This document shows, in pieces, positions 21,191 through 33,000 of a DNA stretch of 64,000 nt. Positions within the stretch are counted from its first letter, which is position 1. Each line of letters starts with the position of its first letter. The DNA comes from Chionis minor (lineage: Eukaryota; Chordata; Aves; Charadriiformes; Chionididae), in the NCBI GenBank assembly GCA_013398295.1, contig VZSF01003260.1, forward strand, positions 508,580 through 572,579, given 5' to 3'. The translations under genes were made by a program, and so were the position numbers. The notes beneath the pieces are model-generated. The model saw only the letters and a program-made list of their open reading frames with translations, ran no database searches and was not told the origin of the DNA.

Positions 21191-24100
21191 CACAGCGGTT
21201 TTCATGGCGTAGTATCTTATCTCAACCGTTTGCCTGTTCTCTCCTCATTTCTGAATTCAAGAAAGCCTGAATGAAAGGATTTAATACTTTCCTTCATTAT
21301 CTTTGAAAAACTGCATAGACCACCTGCCATCACAGCACCAACGTATGAATTAATGAATGAAGCTCTGCATGCTTATACCAAAGCAAAAAGAGGTTATATT
21401 TTCACTTGTTTTCACAGAGGCTGGTCTAAAGTGAGAAGAATAAAACGTCTCTCCTGCAGAGAGCATAAATGTGTGTTGATAACACGCTGTAAATTAAATA
21501 TTGTATTTCTTTCAAAAACAGAGAGGACTCCAGTTTGGAGCCTTGGAGCAAAATGAGCCAAGACAGCTGCTCTGTTTTCTGCCCAGTGTGTGCTTGAGCT
21601 GGGGCACATGTGGAATTCTGTTAAAATGAGATTATAAATTAATCGTCCTTCACACTTCATTGCTTGAATGAGCCAGAAGTTATTTTCTTCTGACTTTTGA
21701 GTCCCAGGTGCAGCACTTTCTGACTACTGAATATGATTTTCTAAAAGGGAAGAGAGACCAGTGAATCGAAACTACAACAACCTCTTCTCTGTGGTCTGAG
21801 TACAGCCATGTAATAGAGAAAAGGAAAGCACATCAACTGAGAGGGTGGAGGAAAAAGATCCTGTCCAGACATATGTTGATGATGAAGAACCAGTTTGTGA
21901 TTTGGGCATCAGCTTCCATTTCTGGTTCTGCTTCTATCTTTGAGTGCAAACATAAACAAGTCATTCAGGTCTGTGTCTAAAAAAGGTGACTTGTTTCTTT
22001 GATTTTTGGTACCCAACGTGAGTTGCTCTGCCACTGATATTCTTTTGCTATTTAGGCAGGTCTAGAGTCCTAACAAAGATAAATGTTTCTACTTTCACTA
22101 AAACTTAGTGAGATTAAGCTGACTGTTACAGAGCTGGCTCTCCCTACAGCTGGACCAGCATATGCTTTTTTCTCACAGGCTGATCCACTCTTGCTCTTCC
22201 AAGAGGGTTAATAGATATCTAGTATCATTTAGCACTGGTCTGTCACACTGTTAGTGAAAAGAGTCTGTGGTTTATCTTGCCTAACGTCCCTAAAAATGAG
22301 CATAGTGTTTCCCATATTAAAGAAACACTTCTATAACTATACTGTTAACACCCCCACACCCTTTACTCCCCCCCTCAAAATGGCATTCCATAGATGGCTG
22401 AGCATGGTAGGGTAACATGAAAGGAGATTGGGCAAGGTTGACTAATTCTAAAATTTTCTAATTTAGAACCATCCTGAACAGGCTCCAGAACAGATAGTAA
22501 TGGAAAATCATGGGGTTGAAGAAGAGGAGTAGAAGAGCAAGACAGTTCTAAGCTTGTCCTGATTTATATTTATCTATCTATACAGACATAAGCTAGCTAA
22601 GACTGCAACCTCTGTGACTTTCTCTCTATTTTCCTAACTGGGATAGGAAGGGTAAAATGTGCTATGGAAGATACTCAGACAACTTGAAACCGGTTTCCAT
22701 CACAGGCATCAAGACATCTTCATATCCTATCAGTTCTTTGGTGACTTCCAGATAATATTAACTGGTATTTCAACTGTTTGAGAATGGGATTATTTTCAGT
22801 AAGAAAGGATGAGGAAAAAAGACAAAATTGTTTTATTTCATTGGAGTTCTGGGATGCAATTTTCATTAAAATGGAAAAACCACTCCAAATCTGACAATAT
22901 ATGTAATTGTAATGCATTCTTCATCATTGAAATAGTGATAATTCAGTGTAACAGTAGTATGTGCATAAAGAAAGCCTTTTGTTGTATATTGTTTCTAGCC
23001 CAGGGGCAGGAATATATAGTCCACAGAACCACAAGGACTAAAACAGTGTCAAGTTAGTTGCCACTTTAGCCACAGCTGCAATACTTTAGTGTGTTAACAC
23101 CTGAACTGCCACTTTTGCCATTTGGAAAGCAGTAAGATACCAGCTGGATATTGGGGCTTGATCAGAAAATACAAGCTTGTATATTTTGTGTATTTTTGTA
23201 TATTTTCAACTTGTGAGAGAATTGCATTGCAACTATTTGTAGTAACTTTTTCAAAGACTGAATGTTGTTTTACCTGTAATCACTGGTGGTGTCCAATGAT
23301 TCTTGTATACAGGTGTCTGTTTTCTCTCTATAAGCTCTGCCAAATGTAGTTTCTAGCTGCATCTTTATTTTTGGTAACAAAGACAGGCTTTTAATCATGG
23401 TTATTTCCTGTCAACTTTACTTAGTATCTTTACACAACGGCAGTTGAAGAAATTGTTTAGTGAGAAAGGCTACTGAAGCAGAGGCTTTTTAGACATTGTG
23501 TTTGCTTAAAATATCCTTCATTTAAAATCTTAAGGGATGCTGCAAGACAGCTAAGGCTGTTGCCCAAGAACTGCATCTCTGAGTTTGTCTTAATTGTGAA
23601 CTATAAGCAGATGGTGGTCTGACAGGAGGCGAGTCACTCATGATGGAAAAGCCACCCTGCACAGGGCTGAACATAAGGTGATATGCATTGCTCTTCAGCT
23701 GAACATATTGCTAGCTTGAATGGCTTCTGTATTGGCTTTGGTTTTCATCCCACCTAGAACACCACTAATGTAATCCCACCTTGCATCTCTGTGTCCAGTT
23801 TAGAAAGATGTTTTCTTTAAAAATGTCTTCCGTGTGGTTGCAGTTGTAGGAGAATGTGATATGCAGTAGTTCCTCCCTTGTACAGTTTTCTTTATGCATT
23901 ATTTTCAATATAAAACTTCGTATAAAATACAAATTTGCTGTTTATCGATGGAAAAGTATCAAATGTTATTGGACTTAAATAAGTGAACAGCGTATTTTAC
24001 CGTAGAATATCATAAATTTTTGGCAAATGGCAAAGCTTGGTTAGAAGATTGCATTGGATTTCCTTAGTACTAAGAAAAATGCCCGGTTATAGATTCATAG

Positions 24101-27100
24101 TATTGAAATGTATCTGTTTGTTTGCCTGACTAGGTACTTCTTTTGACATGGAGCTGAGACTGGGAAGGTGCTATGATTAAACAGTGGTCTCGGATTCAAA
24201 TCCATGAGGTTTAGGGTGGTGCAGCAAGGGGTTCAACATTGTGATCTTTCCATTCTTTCATTGTTAAGCTTTGGCAAAGCACTTCAAAAATTATTTCAGA
24301 ATACCAGTTTTGCCTAGCTTTAAGTCCAAGATGGCACAGGGGACCATCTATTTGCAAGAGCAGAAGCGAGCTTCCTAGAAGAACTTGGAACACAATATGC
24401 CTCTGAGCTGCGAGTGCATCTTTTCTCCTTCTCAAGTAACCTGCGTCATTGCAAAAGTCTCAATTGCTCATGGCAGGATGGAAGAGAAACTTCTGTAATG
24501 CAAGTGTCTGTTGCCCCCTTTCTGCTGCAGGAGTGTAATATCCTCTGCTGCTGTAAAAGGAGGCAAGATGGTGTTGCTTTGCTGAGCAAATATTTCCTAG
24601 ATCCTTCTGTGAACAGGAGAATATCCAGAATTAATACTAATCAGCAGACAATGGCTGCTGCTACAAATATTTGATGCCTGAGTAGACTTTTGTCGTATCC
24701 TTTCTATGCTAAAAATGAGTAAATAATACATAAAAATGTGATTTAAAGTCAAATTCAGAGGTTTTTTTTTTTTTTTGGCATGTGTGTAGCTACTAAGGAA
24801 GTGTCCTGTAGTATGTTTCTGTGACACTAAAGTGGTTATGTACTGGAAACCTCTTTTGGTCTTTCTTAGGTATAATTTTTGTTGGGAGGTCACTGTATGA
24901 AGAGGTATCTTCTGAATTTACAGCCCTGGCCTTTTCCAGTTATAGGAATAAGTGGACATTTTTAAAGTGGCATTTAAGCTACATCAAAAATTAAGGAAAT
25001 CAAGGAACTAAATCTACATATTTAGACATAAAACATTCAATCTGAGTCAGCACTGGTATTTAAAGGATATAGGATAATTAAAAATCTGTTATGGTATATC
25101 CCAAGAAGAGGGGAAAACCTTTCCTGCTTACTAAGTATTGGGGAGATAGAAGTCATCTACCACCTTTGCTTTTTTGACTTGGAGCTTTCTCTGGAGTGAG
25201 GAAAGTCCAAATGCAGATTGTCACAAGATTTCTGTACTGCTACATCTTGCTTAAAGAGACAGCAAAAGCTCTGTGTCTTTATTATTTCTTAAGGAAACAG
25301 CTTAATTCTCATAGAAATCTCATTGATTTTATTAGTATTTTTACTAGCATTTGTCTTTGGTAAGGCAAAATAAACAACTGAAATAAAAATACAGGAGCAA
25401 GAAATCAAAATATTTCAAAGTGAAACTGAAAGTGTCATGTTAGACATCCTACATTTATTAACTAAGAATACACTTAATAATAATGCCTACGTAATCCTCC
25501 CTCCAAACAGGATTAGAAAATTCTCTCCATGTGAAATCTGAATGTCACTGTAGTCTGTTAGAACTCTACTATTTTATTTCTTGACTTCTCTTTTGGTTTA
25601 TTCTTAATTTTAACTAGTGTTTTAATGTTAATAGCTTCAATTTTCTTGTCTTTTTAATGAGAAGTAAAAAAGTAATGGAAGGAAATGCACTACACATGCA
25701 AGTGTTTGAGACAATTATCCTTGCTAGAAGCACGGACTAAAATGCACTGAAGGGTCTGACTAAATTGTTGAGAAAAGATGGGTGTAAATCTCTGTCATGA
25801 GTAGACTAGAATTAATTTTGGCAGCGGAGGCCTGTTTGCCCTTTGAACCATCGTCCTCTTTTGCTTCCCGCAAGCCTGGCGTGGCCCCTGGCAGCACATC
25901 TGTCTGGCAGCTGCAGCGGTGGCAGCATTGGCCACTGCTTGGCCAGTAATATTCTCCACAATATTCAGTTGTCCCCAGTGCACATAACTCCTGTGGCTCT
26001 GTGGCATCACAATGGTGAATGGGACCTTGGGAAGCAAGTTACGGCTTTCACCTGCAGTGCAGTTGTACGGTTTTCCTTACTATTTTAAGTGAAGACATCA
26101 CAATTCCTGATGCCTTTCTAATATAGCACTCCTGTGAGATAGGGGAATTCTATTTCCACATTGCAGGTGGGAAAGGAAGCAGGGAATGCTAAAATAATTT
26201 AGCTGAGTTTACTTACGCAGTGCAAGGTCTCAAATCCACACTTATGAAATCCAGGTTTAGTGATTATTGGACACTATCGCTCCAAAAGATTTTCCCCTAC
26301 AAACTCTCTCCTGACCTGGCCACAAAGGGGCTGAGAGGGGATCCAGGCCTTTGCACCTGGTGTACAGAGAACTTGTCTGTGGATTTAGATGTTGAAGGCT
26401 GTGAAAGAGGTGAAAAGTGAGTTTTCCACATGAGGTTGTTTATCTTCCTTAATGAAGAAATAAAAGAAAAAATGCGAGTGGAGGGGGGAGGACAAAAAAG
26501 GAGTTAATGTCTAATGTTTCTAGTTCTTGCACTTTATCTTATGCAAGTGCAGACATTTCAAGTGAAACATCTCTTACAAAGGTACTTTCCTTATATGTAG
26601 CATCTCTTACAATTGAGAATTTATTCGTATGTCTCAGGAAAGACATCTCCTTTGCTTGGAAGGCAAGGATGAAAAATTTCAGTCTGAGGTTATTAAAAAT
26701 GATGAACAACGGAAAAAAAAGATGTTAGGAACTAATCTAGAAATAATTCTTGATTACAGAACGCTTACTCGCTTTATGAATAGCAATTTTTTCTGCATAT
26801 ACTATAAAATCCTGGTAAAATAAACTAGTAACGTTTTTCACAGCAGTGAAAATTGGTAGATGTTTATTTCAAGATTAAACGCTGCCCGTACCATAATTAA
26901 ACAAAATTTGTAATTATGTGTTCCTTATCACAGTTCACTTATTATCCAGGCTTTTCCATAACTGCATGTTGCTATATACAAATGGTAAACTCCGAGACTT
27001 GACATCTCCTACCTGATTTGCAGGTGAAGCTTTCTCATTTACCTAGCGATCTGACACAGCCAGAACAGGCTTCTGAATTTGCACATGTGGTAGAGTGCAC

Positions 27101-30100
27101 TGACTTTGTGATGAAAGATTCCGGTCCTGATTTTGAAAAATAGTCCCCAGAGCTCATGAGCTGAGAGCAAAATTTTTCTGAGTTTGACTTGGGATGAATT
27201 TCTAATCACATTAGCTATATAGAAGGCCTTTTAATTTCACGGTCCCTGGGAAAGTGAAACTTTAGTAAGCTGGAAGTGTTGTGCAACAACTTTGCATAAA
27301 CAACCGATACTATGAGTCTCGGACTATCTACACTGAGGTGATTGGACTGTAATTACATTTCTTTCTCAAGATGTGTTTCCGAATTACAGATGTTTATAAT
27401 CGAGTTATAGCTTATATGCCAGTTTTGCTGAATACAGTTATAGATACCAATCTTATTTGCACTGCTTATTAAAATGTTAAGTAAAGATAGCAAGACAGCA
27501 TGTTTGGAAAGCACTTAAGTTCCAGTAGTCTGAAATATCTCTGGTATGGGGTTGATTTTTGGTATCTGCACTCTCTTAAAGAGTGCTCCTGAATGTAGTG
27601 TGATGTTCTATATAGTGTTCTTCCCAGCATAACTTTTGACACTGAATAAATGAGCCCATGGCTGTAGTCAGTGGGATGTTTAAGATCTCTCTGATGGGAA
27701 GTATCTGGAGCAAAGCTCAAGATTTCAACATGATGTCAGGACTGTTGAAAACATATCAACCCGTGAGAGCTGTTTGTTGCACAACCCTGGCAGCCAGCTC
27801 CAGAGAGGGTTTAGACTAGTGCCTCAGTACTCTGCTGTCCTCTGTTTGGAAGAAGCGCCTCTTTTCTGTTATTGTTTTGGGAAGTGGGGAAGGAATCTGT
27901 CATTATTGCATTTTGTGGATAGGATAGGACACTAGTAGAGATTGCACCTTGATCCTTTCACTTCTATATCCAGTAGCTGCTCAGAAGCCATCTAGGTAGA
28001 CCTGTGGCTTTAAGCATTGACGAGAACTAGTTTACATCAGGTTGTCTATAGGCTGTCAAAGCCAAAGCTAATTGAAATAACAGAATATAATGAGTCTTCG
28101 TGAAAAGAGGGAAAAGCGTAGTGCAAAAAAAGTTTATTTCAGAGTATCAAAACTGAATTACTATGAGAAACTCTTCCCAGAGAAAACATTTTGTCTTTTT
28201 TGCACCTGTTAACTTTTCCCCCTTAGAGAACAGGTCTAGTATTGACTAGAGGGAGAAGAGCCTTCCATTGAGCCAGAGGAGGTATTTGGTGCAGAAATCA
28301 GGGAAGTATACCCTGTATGGCTGCAGACTGCTCCTCGTACATCTGTGATGGGATTTCCTAGCAGAATGTAGAATAACGGTGTGTTTTAGTCCACAGAGCA
28401 TTTATAGCCTTCTAGACTCAAAATCTTTCTTTTGGAAAAAAAGAACACAAAGTGTTGCACTAGTGAGAACTAAAATGGGAAGGGCAAAGAGCTTTGGATG
28501 GTAGCACGTCAGGGGACCTAGCTTGTGTCTAATGAAGCCCCATGAAAAAACTTTCATAACAGGCAGAGACCTGGAGCACTGGCCACTGCCTGGAGAAACA
28601 CAGGATTTTAGTCTCACCTTGTCTGTTAATTAGTATTTTTCTGTTTATCTGTCCTCGGTGTTTTGGTCCATTGGGGATTACCTGCTGTATGACCAGGCCT
28701 ATTCATCTGGTTTAGGTGGAACAACATAGACCTTTCCCAGTTAAAACATGCAAACTGATCAAGTGCTAGAACACAGGTAATTTTTGCAATAGCAAGCAGT
28801 AAGATGTAAAAACAACAGATGAAATTTGGTGCTAGGGATACGACATCCACATTGTACATTTCAGGAGTTTTATTACTTTGGACTTGATCTACTCTGGTCT
28901 TTTGTTTTATACTGGACAACAGAATTCATGTTACAAACCACCTTTGTTATGCCAATATACAATTTCAGAATCCAAAGCTTGAGTGCCAAAATCAGTAGAA
29001 GTGCAACTCTTTGCCTCAGTTCCGTAGATTTCTGTTTGTCCCAATATTGTAGTAGGTCAGATGCATGTATATCACAGAAACAGAGGTTAACTTTATATTC
29101 ATTCTCTCTACATTTTCTCTCAAAATTTTGTCCCGTTAGACTTAATTACTTTGCAAGAAATTCCTTTGATATCTTCCTTACTCATCTAGTTAATTATTAA
29201 AACAAACCCAGAAGAATACTAACTTAGGCTTTCATCAAATTCTTATCAATAGGAGTAGGATTTTAATGGGTAAAAATGCCTCCAAGGTCCTCTGGTTTCT
29301 TACCAATACAGTGGGATTCAAAAAACAATTCTGGTTTTGTACATAGATATAATGTTTTCCCAGCTAAGGGAAAAAAAAGCTACATGGAAAAATGACAACC
29401 ATGAGGTGAAGCAGAGCAACTCACTCCATAGTAAAACACACTCTTCTTTGTTTCATTGGCTCATAGAGAAACTCCCTAATATTATTTCTGTGTAGTAATA
29501 CAAGAGAATTAATATATTGTAACATTAAAGATATACTTCTAAATGAACTTGATTTGTCAAAAATTACATGAAGGCATTTCCTAACTGTTATACCTGCATT
29601 TACTTATTCAGTACTCTATTTAAATTACTTCAGCATAGCACTTTGTTACCCTGATCACTTAAATTGATCGCTAAGCAGCAGATGAACCAATTCTGAAAAT
29701 CTGGCCTCATACACCATACAAGTAAAGACCTTTTGTATTCTGGAAGAAGTTGAACTTGTGCTTTCCTTAATATTAAGGTTGTCCTTTTCTGTTCAGAAGA
29801 AGAGTATCACTCAGCAGTTGGTACAGAAAAGACTTTCTTGTCAGCTGATCTGAACTGCAGTTCTTGTAAACCTTCCAGGGTCCCAACCCTGAGGAAGTTC
29901 TACCCCCATCAATTAATGCACTTCACATGAGCAGGAAGTTTCAGTTCTCAGTTTTCCTTATTTATTAACACAGAAACTGTTGGAGTACAAGAGTATTAGT
30001 AATTTAATAGGGAAGCAGAAAATAATGAGAAACTTACGGCTGGTGCATTATTTTGAATCGGCTCAGCTCATAATCTGATATATTCTGAAAAGAGAAAAAA

Positions 30101-31529
30101 CAAATTTTGAGTCTTAAATAGAGATCAATTTAATCAAGACCAATCCATGAAGTGAATTGCATGACGTTTTTAATAGTGAACTAAGCAAAGACCTAAAATT
30201 AGTTTTTAGTTTTGTAGCTACGTTGTTGTCTCATCTTGGTTAATGCTTAACTGGCATGTTGTAACATTTCTGGAAGGCTGGTAGCACACACTACATTGTT
30301 AAACTGGAATTTAACTGGGCATGTGGCAGATTAAATTATGCTAGTTAATGAATCATTCAAAAAGTGATAAGCAAGCCATTTTATATGGTCTCTCTCCAGC
30401 TCCTCCACAGAATTTCTTTGGGGTTTTTTTCTGAAATCAGCAGATTAGTAAAACAGTGCCTGAGTAGAAGATTACTTTAGCAATGTTTGGGAGACTATTA
30501 AGTCCCACTTTAGTCTGTTGTGCTAGACTTCTGCGTGACTCCTCAGTCCATGAAAAACTAGGGATGAAAAAGAAATAGAACTTTTAGTGTGCCACCTTGG
30601 CACAAACAGTGCTCATTCTAGTGCTGCACAATTTCATTCAGGTACTGGAAACAGTTTAGCCAAATAATTTCAATAGTTGATGTAGCTTCATGTACCTCTC
30701 ACCTCAACGTGCCAAAGAGTCCATGCACTGCATACAAGCAGCAGAAGAACTTCAGATCTCCAAGCCAGTGTGCAACTTGCAGCCAAACTTCTTAAGTCTG
30801 AGTTTTAAGCCACTCTAAATGAAACCTTTTTTAATCTATGGATTTTCCTTTAGTGCAAAATTTCCAGTAAAATCTCCAGATTGTACCCAGACCAAGTGCA
30901 CGCAGTTTCAGTCCAGAAACCTGCTAATGCTAAAGTGCTCTCTTTCTCAGCATAGATATCGAGAGGGGATAGGTCAGGCTGCAAACGTGTCCATTTAATA
31001 GATGCAATTCTAACCCTCCTTCTATTTTTGTGTCAGGAAAAGGAAAATAAGTTGCTTCTTTCCTGAGACTTCTTCGGCACACCTATAATGGATGTGAAAT
31101 CTCTGAAACGGCTGCTTTCCAGTGACACCAGTGATAGTGAGTTCATTGTAATATGATTGATGTTTGCCCAGTTCTATCTGTTTTTCTGAGTAACCCCCCA
31201 GCCATCAATCCTACTCCAAACTGTTTTGCCTTTTGTCTCACCATCTCATCAGCATGATAGATGAGTTTGTATCAAGTATACAAAATGCGACACTAATAAC
31301 TAGTGTATGAAACAAGGACATCAAGTGGAGAACATGTAAGTTCTCAGAGAATACATATTTCCAGTCTATATTTAAATTCAAGTGAATCGCTGCATTTCTG
31401 TGATATATTTGTTGTGAAAATATGCCATTTCAGACACCAGAGAACCCCCTACATTTAATACTTAGCCTGTAATTATACTGTAACAAAAAGCAGCTGCATA
31501 TCTACATGTAGTGTATATGGTAATAAGCA

Positions 31530-31900
31530 GATGATCTATCAGATCGAGAAATCACTGAATTCCTGAGGAAATTGAAAACTATATTGAGCTGTCTGATTGA
31601 CATACCGGCCCATCTGGGCTCGTTCACACTTTGTCAGCTGTAATGATGACTCACCAAATTGCCTCTGCAGATCAATGACCAGCAATATTAGGGCCATTTC
31701 CTCCCCTATTATTGCACCTTCTAAATAAGAGGAGGAAGCAGTTATGCTTTTTGTTGTAAGGATTTGATTCTCGTTCACTCTCTTTTCTTTGTGAAATAGA
31801 ATTTTTAAACCTTTACTGGTGCGTATTAAGATTGCTGAGGCATAATTGCTTGGTAATTGCAGCCAAACAGGGTGTGTAATTCTCTCTGCCCTTCCAAGCT
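31530..31900. promoter_or_regulatory. Putative conserved non-coding element
   Basis: The sequence has the texture of vertebrate developmental enhancers: balanced base composition, no simple repeats, and dense homeodomain-, bZIP- and E-box-like words (for example CAGCTGTAATGATGACTCA near 31635-31653 and GGTAATTGCAGCC near 31851-31863). It also contains a 79-codon minus-strand open frame and a splice-site pair, which I regard as more likely incidental. The call is an impression from sequence character; no alignment was possible. Confidence 0.3.
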
Positions 31901-32090
31901 GATGTTTGCTGGAATGTGCTGCTTAAGCAGTGCTCTGCCATCAGCGGCTCTTTCCACCCAGGCAAGTGCTGTGTGTATGGTCAGATCAAGTACTTTTTTT
32001 TTTAAACTAGCAATTGAGCTTGATAGGGGAGGAAGCGACAGATATAAGTGTTTCCTATACTGGTGAATGTTTTCTATAGAAAATTTCTAC

Positions 32091-32136
32091 TTTTTTTTTT
32101 TTTTTTTGGGGGTGTGTGTGGGGGGGGGGGTGTGTG
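32091..32136 (+). repeat. Compound simple repeat, T17-G5-(TG)n-G10-(TG)n
   Basis: A T17 run is followed by five guanines, a TG microsatellite, ten guanines and a second short TG run. This is low-complexity sequence, with G4 potential in the G10 part, and it is prone to polymerase slippage. Confidence 0.92.
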
Positions 32137-32872
32137 ATACAGCTGTCAATAAGGGGATTAAGCTATGAGTCCCTGAAGTTTCAGGAGATTGGCATCTATG
32201 GGTCCAGCTGAAAGCTATCTTTTCTTACTTTGTTGGGGTTTTTTTTGTTTGTTTTTTGTTTTGTATTTTCCAGTAAATGGCACCATTGATTACAACTAAG
32301 AGCTGCTGCTGTATTTTAGCACCAAAATTCTGGTCTTCGGGAAGAGTACAAAAATATCTTGCGAACTCAACATTTTTGAAATTGCATGGCAGCTTCTGTA
32401 AGAAGATGGCTAATTTGTCCAGGTTTTAATTATCCATTGCTCCTGTTGCTTATGATATATGTTGTTAGTGATTCATATTGGCTTGAATGGAATATATTGC
32501 AAATGTACATGTGTGACGAAGAAGAAGTTAAAGTAGTTTCTTTCCTGGAGGGATTCGAGTTGCCAAATGTACAATGAGGAACTAAAGGGACAGATTGGAG
32601 TGTTTGGGGTTTTTTCGTATTTACAGTTTCGTGTTAGAGTGTGATTTAGAAAGCGTGTAAAAATCACATTCTCTTCAAAGCCACTATCGATTTCCTCTCT
32701 TCTACTGGCTGTTTCATTCACCTGGCATCAACTTTCTCAGTAGCTAAGCGTAACCAAAAGCAGCTTGCAAATCAAGCCAGCCAGCTTTGTCCTGCAGATA
32801 GCATCATGGAAGGGGAAAAGTGCTGTAGTGGTGCGAGTGTTTGAGGTGTGTCTCTCCCTCCTTTACTTGCAG

Positions 32873-32998
32873 AGGCATGTCTTGGACCTGAGCCTCTCCT
32901 GCTGTAGCTGCTCACCAGCATGGATGCTGGGGAAGGGGAAGCCTTCCATCGAAAGCAGAGAGAAGCTCAATTTCTCTGCAATCCGGAGCTGCAGACCT
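32873..32998 (+). other. Candidate exon of an unknown plus-strand transcript
   Basis: A polypyrimidine tract and CAG acceptor (CCTCCTTTACTTGCAG, ending 32872) precede a 126-bp segment that ends at a strong donor (CCT|GTAAGT, intron from 32999). An ATG at 32920 has an optimal Kozak context (A at -3, G at +4), and an in-frame stop lies just upstream (32905). From it 26 codons are open to the donor, beginning MDAGEGEAFHRKQREAQF, and the exon ends in phase 1. The peptide is hydrophilic, and I do not recognise it. No partner exon was found. Splice-site pairs of this quality do arise by chance in 64 kb, so this could be a lncRNA exon, an unannotated coding exon, or nothing. Confidence 0.25.
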
Positions 32999-33000
32999 GT

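Larger units (their letters stand above)
19308..32090. other. Intergenic region, no confident gene
   Basis: This AT-rich stretch has no recognisable coding exon. A T14 run lies near 24763-24776. The 20890-21190 segment is unusually Gln/Leu-rich when read on the minus strand and may be a decayed coding piece. Stretches near 30880-31130 and 31530-31900 look like conserved non-coding elements. Isolated splice-site pairs occur at 30038-30084 and 31655-31720 on the minus strand. All are listed separately with low confidence. Confidence 0.6.

Noticed and set aside
31539..31778. 79-codon minus-strand open frame that reads like a protein
   Set aside because: No family recognised, and it spans both a good internal acceptor and a good donor. 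An enhancer-like conserved block is the simpler reading, so it is kept only as a finding.
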